Shown here one piece after another: positions 1 through 6,685 of a DNA stretch of 10,530 nt. Source of the stretch: Burkholderiales bacterium (GTDB lineage: Bacteria; Pseudomonadota; Gammaproteobacteria; Burkholderiales; SG8-39); contig CAKKSJ010000495.1 of the NCBI GenBank assembly GCA_919902965.1, forward strand, positions 1 through 10,530, read 5' to 3'. Positions within the stretch are counted from its first letter, which is position 1, and each line of letters begins with the position of its first letter. The notes beneath the pieces were generated by a model, which ran no database searches, was not told the origin of the DNA, and worked only from the letters and a program-made list of their open reading frames with translations. A program made the position numbers and the translations under genes.

Positions 1-1076
1 GCGCGGATCATTTTGATGCCGCCGCCGGTCGAGCCGGAGCAGGTGCAGAAGCCGCACAGGAACAGCATCCACACCGGCGCGAATATCGGCCACAGGTTGT
101 AATCGGTGTTGGCATAACCGGTGGTGGTGGCGATGGAGACGACGTTGAAGGCGGAAAAACGCAGCGCCGTCCAGAAACCGGGGTAAGTCTGGTTGGCGAG
201 CAGGAAGTAGGCGATGCCGAACACGCTGCTGAGCACCACGAGCAGGTACAGCCAGGCCTCGGGGTCGCGTGCATAGGGGCCGAAGCTCCAGCGCTGCCAG
301 GCAAGAAAGTGGGTGCCGAAGTTCATGCCCGCAAGCAGCATGAAATAGATGGCTACCATTTCTATCGCCGGTGAGTTCCAGTGGGCGAAGCTCGCGTCGT
401 GGGAGGAGAAGCCGCCCAGTCCCATGGTGGAGAACGCATGCATCATGGCATCGAGCCAGTTCATGCCGGCGAGCCGGTAAGCGATCACGCAGGCGACGGT
501 GATCATGAAATACACCAGCCATAAACCTTTGGCGGTTTCGGCGATGCGCGGCGTCAGTTTGGTGTCTTTCATCGGGCCGGGCGTCTCCGCCTTGTAGATC
601 TGGCTGCCGCCCACGCCGAGGAGCGGCAGGATGGCCACCGCCAGCACGATCACGCCCATGCCGCCGATCCAGACGAGAAAGGTGCGCCAGATGTTGATCG
701 AGGGCGGCAGCGCGTCCAGGCCGGAGAGCACCGTCGCGCCGGTGGTGGTGAACCCGGAAACGGCCTCGAAGTAGGCGTCGGTGAAGGACAGTTGCGGCAG
801 ATACAGCAGCAGCGGCAGGGTGGCGAAGGCCGGCAGTATGGTCCATACCAGCGCCACCAGCAGGAAGCCGTCGCGCGGCTGCAGCTCGCGCTTCTTCTTG
901 CGCGTCAGCACCCACAGCAGCACGCCGGCGGAAGCTGTCACGACTATGGCTTCGTCGTAGGCGGCTTGCGCGGCATCGCCGAGGAAAAACGACCAGGCGA
1001 GGGGAAAAACCAGGCACAGCGCGAAAATCATGATGACCACGCTCAGCACGTGGAGTACGGCAGCAATTCGAACCAT
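1..1076 (-). CDS. trkH: Trk potassium transporter membrane subunit TrkH (partial, C-terminus missing)
   Basis: Potassium-translocating subunit of the Trk uptake system in the inner membrane, gated by the cytoplasmic TrkA ring. I translated the minus strand from the ATG at 1074-1076; it stays open to the window edge, giving 358 complete codons. TrkH proteins are about 480 residues long, so roughly the last 120 residues, including the fourth pore repeat, lie outside. Three of the four pore (selectivity filter) repeats are visible: SGFTTTGAT at residues 107-115, FSTMGLGGFSS at 215-225 and SIATTTGYANTD at 314-325. Other family signatures are WIGGMGVIVLAVAILPLLG near 135-155 and SGSTGGGIK near 347-355. 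Hydrophobic membrane segments alternate with these, starting at residues 3-30. The start is 15 bases after the trkA stop, with a modest AGGGCG ribosome site, so it is probably cotranscribed with trkA. No frame disruption is seen. The identification is secure; only the 3' end is unknown. Confidence 0.96.
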   Translation of the reverse strand, partial: MVRIAAVLHVLSVVIMIFALCLVFPLAWSFFLGDAAQAAYDEAIVVTASAGVLLWVLTRKKKRELQPRDGFLLVALVWTILPAFATLPLLLYLPQLSFTDAYFEAVSGFTTTGATVLSGLDALPPSINIWRTFLVWIGGMGVIVLAVAILPLLGVGGSQIYKAETPGPMKDTKLTPRIAETAKGLWLVYFMITVACVIAYRLAGMNWLDAMMHAFSTMGLGGFSSHDASFAHWNSPAIEMVAIYFMLLAGMNFGTHFLAWQRWSFGPYARDPEAWLYLLVVLSSVFGIAYFLLANQTYPGFWTALRFSAFNVVSIATTTGYANTDYNLWPIFAPVWMLFLCGFCTCSGSTGGGIKMIR

Positions 1077-1091
1077 CGGGTTCGCCCTAAC

Positions 1092-2465
1092 TCAGAGAAA
1101 GCCTGCGCTGACCTGGAACAGCTTTTCCACCTTGTGCACCATCTTCTTGTTGGTGACGAACACAATGGCGTGGTCGCCCGACTGGATCACGGTGTCGTGG
1201 TGGGCCATTAGTACCTCGTCGTCGCGCACCAGGGCGGCGATGGTCGTGCCCTTGGGCAATTCGATCTGCTCGATCGGTCGCCCCACCACGCGGCAGGATG
1301 CGGCGTCGCCGTGCACTACTGCTTCCAGCGCTTCGGCCGCGCCGCGGCGCAGCGAGTGCACCTCGGTGATATCGCCGCGGCGCACGTGCGCAAGTAGCGT
1401 GCCTATGGTCGCCTGCGCCGGGGAAATGGCGATGTCGATCTGTCCCGATTGCAGCAAATCCACGTAGGAGCGCCGGTTGATCAGGGCGACGACGCGGCGC
1501 GCGCCCATGCGCTTGGCGAGCAGGCAGCTCATGATGTTGTTCTCGTCGTCATTGGTGACGGCGACGAACAAATCCATCTCCTCGACGTTCTCCGCTTCGA
1601 GCAGCGCCTCGTCGGTGACGTCCCCCTGCAGCAGCAGTGCTTTATCGAGCCGCGTGGACAGCTCTTCGCAGCGGCGCTTGTTGTGCTCGACGATCTTGAC
1701 CGTATAGTCGTTCTCGAGCGCGCTTGCCAGCCTCAGGCCGATGTTGCCGCCACCGGCGATCATGACCCGGCGCACCGGCTTGTCCTGGCGGCGCAGCTCC
1801 TGCATCACCTTGCGGATATTCTGGCTGGCGGCGAGGCAGAATACTTCGTCACCGGCCTCGACCACCGTTGTGCCTTCGGGCACGATCGGGCGGTCACCGC
1901 GGAAAATCGCGGCGACGCGCACGTCGACATTGGGTATGTGCTTGCGGATGTCTTGCAGCTGGTGACCCACCAGCGGTCCGCCCTCGAAGGCGCGCACCGC
2001 CACCAGGCTGACGCGGCCATTGGCGAATTCCAGCACCTGCAGCGCCTCGGGGAACTGGACCAGCTTGACCAGGTATTCGGTGATCAGTTGTTCCGGACAG
2101 ATGGCGTAGTCCACGGCGAAGCAGTCGGGCGCGAACAGTTGCTCGTTGGCCAGGTACTCGGTGGCGCGCACGCGCGCAATGCGGGTGGGAACGTTGTACA
2201 GGTACGCCGCAATCTTGCAGGCGACCAGATTGGTTTCGTCGCTTTGCGTCACCGCAATCAGCATGTCGGCATCTTCGATGCCGGCGCTTAGCAGGACCGA
2301 AGGATGCGCCGCGCTGCCGCCGACGGTGCGCAAGTCCAGGCGGTCCTGTAACTGGCGCAGGCGCGCGCCGTCGATGTCCACGACAGTGATATCGTTGGCT
2401 TCGGAAACCAGGCTTTCGGCCACGCTGGTCCCGACCTGCCCTGCGCCGAGGATGATGATTTTCAA
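1092..2465 (-). CDS. trkA: Trk potassium uptake regulator TrkA (two RCK/TrkA-N domains), TTG start
   Basis: Cytoplasmic, nucleotide-binding regulatory subunit that gates TrkH. The 457-residue product (E. coli TrkA is 458) has the expected duplicated layout. The first Rossmann/RCK half begins KIIILGAGQVG (residues 2-12), with an acidic end of strand two at TVVDID (27-32) and a TrkA-C segment near 140-220. The second half begins RVMIAGGGNIG (233-243) and ends with a second TrkA-C segment near 375-450. The frame can be extended upstream to an ATG at 2510, but I chose the TTG at 2463-2465. It places the first Rossmann strand right at the N-terminus, as is usual for TrkA, and has a good ribosome site, GAGGGG, five bases upstream. 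The ATG at 2510 lacks such a site and adds 15 unconserved residues. trkH follows after 15 bases, so the two are probably one transcript. A 197-base gap separates trkA from ntrX. Confidence 0.95.
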   Translation of the reverse strand: MKIIILGAGQVGTSVAESLVSEANDITVVDIDGARLRQLQDRLDLRTVGGSAAHPSVLLSAGIEDADMLIAVTQSDETNLVACKIAAYLYNVPTRIARVRATEYLANEQLFAPDCFAVDYAICPEQLITEYLVKLVQFPEALQVLEFANGRVSLVAVRAFEGGPLVGHQLQDIRKHIPNVDVRVAAIFRGDRPIVPEGTTVVEAGDEVFCLAASQNIRKVMQELRRQDKPVRRVMIAGGGNIGLRLASALENDYTVKIVEHNKRRCEELSTRLDKALLLQGDVTDEALLEAENVEEMDLFVAVTNDDENNIMSCLLAKRMGARRVVALINRRSYVDLLQSGQIDIAISPAQATIGTLLAHVRRGDITEVHSLRRGAAEALEAVVHGDAASCRVVGRPIEQIELPKGTTIAALVRDDEVLMAHHDTVIQSGDHAIVFVTNKKMVHKVEKLFQVSAGFL

Positions 2466-2470
2466 GCTTG

Positions 2471-2476
2471 CCCCTC
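2471..2476 (-). promoter_or_regulatory. Ribosome binding site that decides the trkA start
   Basis: On the minus strand GAGGGG lies five bases before the TTG codon at 2463-2465. It supports TTG over the in-frame ATG at 2510, which has no comparable purine-rich stretch upstream. Confidence 0.6.
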
Positions 2477-2543
2477 TGAGTCTTGTCGGTAATGAATCCG
2501 GCCTCGCCATGCCGAGCCGGAAGATGGAAGTCGAATGGGGCGC

Positions 2544-2577
2544 ATATTATGCCTTTTTTCCGCGCGGCAGAGCCCAA
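2544..2577 (-). promoter_or_regulatory. Possible promoter of trkAH with a small palindrome at its -10 position
   Basis: In the ntrX-trkA gap the minus strand carries CATAAT (2546-2551), one base from the sigma-70 -10 consensus. It lies inside the perfect 11-base palindrome GCATAATATGC (2542-2552). The nearest -35-like hexamer is TTGGGC (2572-2577), but the spacer is 20 bases, longer than ideal, and it includes a run of six A. A start here would give a leader of about 70 bases before the trkA TTG. This is a pattern match only; read-through from ntrX is equally possible. Confidence 0.3.
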
Positions 2578-2600
2578 GCCGGGGGCGCATTGGAAATTGC

Positions 2601-2622
2601 AGCGATGGCGCAGCGCATCGCT
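2601..2622. repeat. Inverted repeat in the ntrX-trkA gap
   Basis: AGCGATG (2601-2607) and CATCGCT (2616-2622) are perfect 7-base inverted arms around an 8-base GC-rich loop, about 40 bases downstream of the ntrX stop. It could form an RNA hairpin after ntrX. No T-run follows it on the minus strand, so it is not a convincing intrinsic terminator. Apart from this and the possible promoter, the 197-base gap shows nothing recognisable. Confidence 0.3.
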
Positions 2623-2662
2623 CCCAAGTCGGAGGCGATTCCGGCGCTGCCAAAATGGCCGT

Positions 2663-3910
2663 TCATTCTTCCTTCTTGCCCGTCGTAATGCCCAGTGCCT
2701 TGAGCTTGCGGTACAGATGGGTGCGTTCCAGCCCGCTTTTCTCGGCGACGCGAGCGATCGAGCCGGCTTCCCGCGCGAGCAATTGCTCGAAGTAAGCGCG
2801 CTCGAACGCTTCCCGCGCCTCGCGCAGCGGCAGCTCTAGCGGCAAGCCTGCCTGGGCGTCGGCTGGTGGATGGAACTGCGCGGCTACCCGATCGACGTCG
2901 GCAGCGCCGATTTCCTCCTCCAGCGCGGTAAGCGCCAGGTTTTTTACCGCGCCCTGCAGGTCTTGAAGATTGTTCGGCCAGTGAAACTGGCGCAAGGCGT
3001 TGAGCGCGGCGGTGGAAAAATGCCGCGGCGGGCAAACCCTGGCTTCCACCAACTGCGCCAAAAGGATGCCGGCGATATCGGGAATATCCTCGGCATGCTC
3101 GCGCAGCGCCGGGAGCATCAGCGTCAGTTCCGACAGGCGCGCGAGCAGGGCCGCGTCGAAACCGAGCTCGGCGGCGAGGCGCGCCGGTTCCTCGACGGTG
3201 AAGCAAACGACGCGCGTTTTCGCCTTCTCCTGTCTGCCCAACAGAGCGGCCAGGTTTTTTTGGTGCGAGCGCGTCAGCGCTGCCAGCTCCTCGACGAATA
3301 TCAGTCCGCCGGCTGTCTGCGCCAGCAACTCGTGCGGCGCGTTGTTCAGCGCGGTACCTGCCACTATCCAGGGTGTGTTGGGCTGGTGCAGGTAACGTGC
3401 GAACAACTCCGGCATGACGCCCGCTTCGCCGCGCAGCAGCACCGGCACCGACAGCGTGGCGATTTGCGCCAGTCGTTTGCGCAGTTCGGCCATGATTGCG
3501 GAGCGACCCAGGCTGAGCAGGGTGAGCCCGGCCTGCGACTGAGCGCTTTCGCTTCTCAGCGCCCGTTTGACCGTGGCCAGCAGCTTCTGCAACGCAATCG
3601 GCTTTTCCAGAAAATCGATGGCGCCGATGCGCGTCGCCTCCACCGCGGTTTCGATGGTGCCATGCCCGGACATCATGACCACCGGCATGGTGAGCTGGCC
3701 ATTCGCCGCCCATTCCTTGAGCAAGGTAATCCCGTCGGTATCGGGCATCCATATATCGAGCAACACCAAGTCGGGGCGTCCGGCCCCGCGCAGCGCGCGC
3801 GCGCCTGCGGCGTTTTCAGCCAGTTGCACGCTGTGGCCTTCGTCGGCGAGGATTTCCGACAGCAGCTCGCGGATGCCGATTTCATCATCGACGACCAGGA
3901 TTTGTGACAT
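2663..3910 (-). CDS. ntrX: NtrX-type response regulator with a degenerate AAA+ domain
   Basis: Predicted DNA-binding response regulator, 415 residues, partner of the NtrY kinase encoded just upstream. The receiver domain (1-118) looks complete: acidic pair D8/D9, phosphorylation site D52 in LLDIWMPD, S81 in MMSGHG and K103 in LEKP. The central region (about 135-330) clearly derives from a sigma-54 activator AAA+ domain, with GRSAIM at 135, LPALREHAEDIP at 266-277 and HWPNNLQDL at 310-318. Its catalytic elements are gone. The Walker A position reads RGEAGVMPE (160-168) with no GK. Walker B reads GGLIFVEEL (201-209). No GAFTGA loop is present and the domain is short. The sensor II position carries Q instead of R. 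The C-terminus (about 380-407) has an intact Fis-type helix-turn-helix, SIARVAEKSGLERTHLYRKL. The start codon overlaps the ntrY stop (TGATG). It probably binds DNA in response to phosphorylation but cannot act as a classical sigma-54 ATPase. Confidence 0.85.
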   Translation of the reverse strand: MSQILVVDDEIGIRELLSEILADEGHSVQLAENAAGARALRGAGRPDLVLLDIWMPDTDGITLLKEWAANGQLTMPVVMMSGHGTIETAVEATRIGAIDFLEKPIALQKLLATVKRALRSESAQSQAGLTLLSLGRSAIMAELRKRLAQIATLSVPVLLRGEAGVMPELFARYLHQPNTPWIVAGTALNNAPHELLAQTAGGLIFVEELAALTRSHQKNLAALLGRQEKAKTRVVCFTVEEPARLAAELGFDAALLARLSELTLMLPALREHAEDIPDIAGILLAQLVEARVCPPRHFSTAALNALRQFHWPNNLQDLQGAVKNLALTALEEEIGAADVDRVAAQFHPPADAQAGLPLELPLREAREAFERAYFEQLLAREAGSIARVAEKSGLERTHLYRKLKALGITTGKKEE

Positions 3911-6021
3911 CAGCTTGACCCCGTAGATTCCAGTTGCAGCGGCAGCGAAATGCTGACCCTGGCGCCATGACCGGGAAGGTTTTCCACGCGCACTGCGCCA
4001 TTGTGTTCGTCGACGATTTTTTTCACGATCGCCAGACCCAGTCCGGTGCCTCTGGGCTTGGTGGTCACGTAGGGTTCGAATACGCGCGCCATGATGGCCT
4101 CGGGAAAACCGCAGCCGTTATCGCTGATTCTGAGGTACGCCCGGTTGCCGGAGCGCTCTGTTTCGACCACGATGCGCGGGCCATCGTTTCCGGCCAGCGC
4201 GTCTTGCGCATTCTGCAGCAGATTGTGTATCACCTGGCGCAGCTGCGTGGCATCGCCTGTCACCTGCGGCAGCCCCGCCTGCAACTCGGCGTGCACCAGC
4301 GCGCCGGTATGTTCGTACAAGCCCAGCACCTCGCGGACGAGCTCGTTCAAATCCAGCGCCAGCAGCTTGGGCGCGGGCGTGCGCGCATACTCGCCGAAAT
4401 CGTCCACCATTCCCTTCATCGCGGCGACCTGATTGATGATGGTTGCGGTGGCGCGGTTGAGCGTAGCAGTGTCCTCGGGCGCGAGCTTGCTCGCCAGCTT
4501 CGCCTGCAGGCGTTCGGCAGAGAGCTGAATCGGCGTGAGCGGGTTCTTGATCTCATGCGCCAGGCGCCGCGCCACCTCGGCCCAGGCGGTGGCACGCTGC
4601 GCCTGTACCAGTTGGGTGACGTCGTCGAACACGACCACATAGCCGCCACCGCTCGCGCGCGGCAAGACTGAGCCGCGCACCAGCAACATGCGCTCGGCCA
4701 GCTCCAGTTGTTGTTGCCAGGTGTCCGCGTCGTGTTGTCTGAACCCATCGACGACGGCGCGCGCCAGCGGTTGCAGGCGGGGCCAATCGGCAAGTGCCTG
4801 CCCCTTCAATCCGTCGAATGTTTCCTGCAGAATCGCGCTCGCTCCGTGATTGACGGTACCCAGACGCAGCCCCTCGTCAAATACCAGCACGCCGGCGGAC
4901 AGATTGGCAAGGATGTTTTCCAGATAGGCCTTGGCGGTCTCCAGTTCGGCGCGGTGCGACTCGGCAGCGCTGCGCGCATCGTCCAGCTGCTCCGTCATGC
5001 TGTTGAAGGATTGTGTGAGAATGCCCAGTTCATCGCTGCTGGTGACCTGTGCACGTCGGCTGTAGTCGCCGCGCGCCACCGCCTGGGTTCCCGCGGCGAG
5101 CAGCGCGAGAGGCTCCGACAAGCGCGCCGAGAGCAGAAAGGCCAGTGCCGTTGCCGAGAACAGGGTCAGCAGCAGCGTCAGTGTCAGCGTGAGGATATAG
5201 ATTTCCTTCAAGCCCTGGCGTGACAGTGACAGCTCCTTGTAGTCGCGATATACGTTCTGCACCGCTTCCGCGTCGCGCGCGAGCGTCGGCGGAACCTGCT
5301 GCAGGAGCTGCAGCAGCCGCTCGTCCTCGGCGATGCTGAGCGCCGCGACCGGCACCAGTACGCGCAGGCCCAGGTCCTTGTCGGGCCCGCCCTCGAGCGC
5401 GGAGTAACCGCGGTTTTGGCGTGCCTGGCGCTGGATCAGGGAAGTGGGCAGATCGGGCAGCAGCTTGCCCACGCCCTTGCGCGCGCTGGCGATCACATTT
5501 CCGCCGGAGGACAGAAGCAGGGCGTCGTCGACCCCCGCCTGTTCGCGCAAGCGGTCCAGCAGCACCACTTGCTGGGCCGGTGTTTTGTCGGAGAGTTCGA
5601 GCGCCATGCGGCGCGCTTTGCCGCTGAGCTCGGTGAGCAGCAGATCGAGCGCGGTGCGGCCGAGATTGAGGCCGCCTTCAAGCGCGTTGTCCACGCGCAC
5701 GTCGAACCAGGATTCGATGCTTTTCGCCATGAATTGCAGCGACACCACGTAGACCAGCCCGCCCGGGACGATCACCATGGGCAGAAACATCAGCAGGAAG
5801 CGCAGCGTCAGACGCGATCCGAACACGCGCGCCCGCAGCTTGGCCGTCAGCACCCACAACTGATAGCCGACGAGCGTCAGCACCACCAGGGCGAGCGCTG
5901 CGTTCAGACCCAGCAGCAGGGCGTAGTGGTGGGAGAAAAGCGCGGTATTGCCGCTGGCGGCCGCCAGCAGGAACAACAGGATCACGCCCAGCAGCACGCT
6001 GAAGAGGAGCGCGTATTTCAT
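3910..6021 (-). CDS. ntrY: NtrY-type membrane sensor histidine kinase
   Basis: Inner-membrane histidine kinase, 703 residues from the chosen start, predicted to phosphorylate the following NtrX. Domain order: two N-terminal membrane segments (about 4-22 and 33-58), a third (about 76-96), an extracytoplasmic region (about 97-272), a fourth membrane segment (274-297), HAMP (about 298-350) with a following coiled coil, a PAS domain (about 363-470), then the kinase core. The phosphoacceptor is H489 in AHEIKNPLTPIQLSAERL, an NtrY/NtrB-like H-box. The ATP-binding part has HNLLQNAQDAL (599-609), DNGCGF (634-639) and GTGLGLAI (658-665), so the kinase should be active. The frame extends to an ATG at 6093, but that would overlap the DUF4390 gene by about 75 bases. 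The ATG at 6019-6021 overlaps the DUF4390 stop as ATGA and begins right at a membrane segment, so I prefer it. NtrYX systems are linked to nitrogen metabolism, respiration or envelope traits in various bacteria; the signal here is unknown. Confidence 0.93.
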   Translation of the reverse strand: MKYALLFSVLLGVILLFLLAAASGNTALFSHHYALLLGLNAALALVVLTLVGYQLWVLTAKLRARVFGSRLTLRFLLMFLPMVIVPGGLVYVVSLQFMAKSIESWFDVRVDNALEGGLNLGRTALDLLLTELSGKARRMALELSDKTPAQQVVLLDRLREQAGVDDALLLSSGGNVIASARKGVGKLLPDLPTSLIQRQARQNRGYSALEGGPDKDLGLRVLVPVAALSIAEDERLLQLLQQVPPTLARDAEAVQNVYRDYKELSLSRQGLKEIYILTLTLTLLLTLFSATALAFLLSARLSEPLALLAAGTQAVARGDYSRRAQVTSSDELGILTQSFNSMTEQLDDARSAAESHRAELETAKAYLENILANLSAGVLVFDEGLRLGTVNHGASAILQETFDGLKGQALADWPRLQPLARAVVDGFRQHDADTWQQQLELAERMLLVRGSVLPRASGGGYVVVFDDVTQLVQAQRATAWAEVARRLAHEIKNPLTPIQLSAERLQAKLASKLAPEDTATLNRATATIINQVAAMKGMVDDFGEYARTPAPKLLALDLNELVREVLGLYEHTGALVHAELQAGLPQVTGDATQLRQVIHNLLQNAQDALAGNDGPRIVVETERSGNRAYLRISDNGCGFPEAIMARVFEPYVTTKPRGTGLGLAIVKKIVDEHNGAVRVENLPGHGARVSISLPLQLESTGSS

Positions 6022-6599
6022 TGCGGCGCTTTCTCGGATACCGGCGCAATCACCTGTAGCGGCCAGCGCTGCCATTCCGAAGCGAGGTTCCACTCGCGGC
6101 TGGTGAGCGCGTTCACCTGAAACGGCTTGGGCAGCTGCGTCACATCCAGCCGCATGCGCAATGCCGCCTGGTAGTCGGTGCCGGCGCCCACTTGCGCGCG
6201 TTCCAGCACCTGCCAGGAACGCACCCGCGACAGCACGCGCAGCGCTTCGGACAGACTGGAAACGCTCTGGTGCAAAGCGCCGCGCGAGATGCGGTATTGG
6301 CGGGTGAGCGCGTGGTAAGACAGGCGCAGCATCAGTTGCCGGCTGACCGGTCGCTCATCGAACCAGTACCAGCGGCTGCGCGTGAGTTCGAATTCGACCT
6401 CGAAGTAGAGCGGCACGCCTTTGTTGATCGCGTCCTCCAGCCGCTCGTTCAGCTCGATTTCAAAGTCCGCGTCGAGCGCATAGCCCTCGTCGCTGGCTTC
6501 CAGTGAAATATGGGTGATCTTGATGTTTTCGGCGCGCGCCTGCGCCGACCAGCCGAGCACCAGCGCCAGCAGCAGCGACACAAACAGCCGCGAGCTCAT
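6018..6599 (-). CDS. DUF4390 family exported protein
   Basis: A 193-residue protein that I recognise as DUF4390, a family usually found directly before ntrY in betaproteobacteria; its function is unknown to me. The N-terminus is a signal peptide: MSSRLF, a hydrophobic core LLLALVLGWSA, and a likely signal peptidase I site ARA|EN after residue 23. The mature protein is therefore predicted to be periplasmic. It is rich in alternating beta-strand-like segments (for example LYFEVEFELTRSRWYWFDE at 64-82), with no cysteines, no lipobox and no catalytic motif. Its stop overlaps the ntrY start as ATGA, suggesting translational coupling and a shared role. A natural inference is that it assists or senses for the periplasmic part of NtrY, but this is untested. 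The ribosome site is weak (GAGCG). A five-codon open frame ends over its start codon (see findings). Confidence 0.88.
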   Translation of the reverse strand: MSSRLFVSLLLALVLGWSAQARAENIKITHISLEASDEGYALDADFEIELNERLEDAINKGVPLYFEVEFELTRSRWYWFDERPVSRQLMLRLSYHALTRQYRISRGALHQSVSSLSEALRVLSRVRSWQVLERAQVGAGTDYQAALRMRLDVTQLPKPFQVNALTSREWNLASEWQRWPLQVIAPVSEKAPQ

Positions 6600-6614
6600 A
6601 TTCGAGCGCTCATT

Positions 6615-6662
6615 GTGATATCACGGGGTGTTCCTGTCCGGCTTGTCTGATGCGGGGAACAC
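6615..6662. repeat. Palindrome and inverted repeat in the rsmB-DUF4390 gap
   Basis: The 86 bases between rsmB and the DUF4390 gene hold a perfect 10-base palindrome, GTGATATCAC (6615-6624). Next to it is a 7-base inverted repeat, GTGTTCC (6628-6634) with GGAACAC (6656-6662), around a 21-base loop. These could be an operator for the DUF4390-ntrYX unit or leader RNA structure. I see no convincing -35/-10 pair and no T-run for a terminator. Confidence 0.35.
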
Positions 6663-6685
6663 TGCGGAATTTCTAGACTGGCCAC

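Noticed and set aside
1449..2291. Plus-strand open frame of 280 codons opposite trkA
   Set aside because: Mirror frame of a secure gene, with composition typical of antisense translation and no domain.
2601..2622. Intrinsic terminator after ntrX
   Set aside because: The hairpin arms are good but no T-run follows on the minus strand; kept only as an inverted repeat.
2466..2662. Sigma-54 promoter before trkA, tempting because of the NtrX neighbour
   Set aside because: I found TGGCAGC-like sequence but no correctly spaced TTGC element, so no -24/-12 promoter can be supported.
2547..3752. Minus-strand open frame of 401 codons in another frame of ntrX, running into the gap before trkA
   Set aside because: Arg/Ala/Gly-rich out-of-frame translation of ntrX with no motif; the ntrX frame has the receiver and HTH signatures.
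2870..3907. Long plus-strand open frame (345 codons) opposite ntrX
   Set aside because: It lies entirely antisense to a clear response regulator. The product is rich in Q, R and H with no recognisable domain. GC-rich coding DNA commonly leaves such open antisense frames.
6022..6093. Upstream ATG extending ntrY by 24 residues
   Set aside because: It would lie within the DUF4390 coding end; the ATGA overlap start at 6021 begins directly at a membrane segment and is the better choice.
5416..6120. Plus-strand open frame of 234 codons opposite ntrY
   Set aside because: Antisense to the NtrY membrane and sensor region; Q/H-rich product, no family resemblance.
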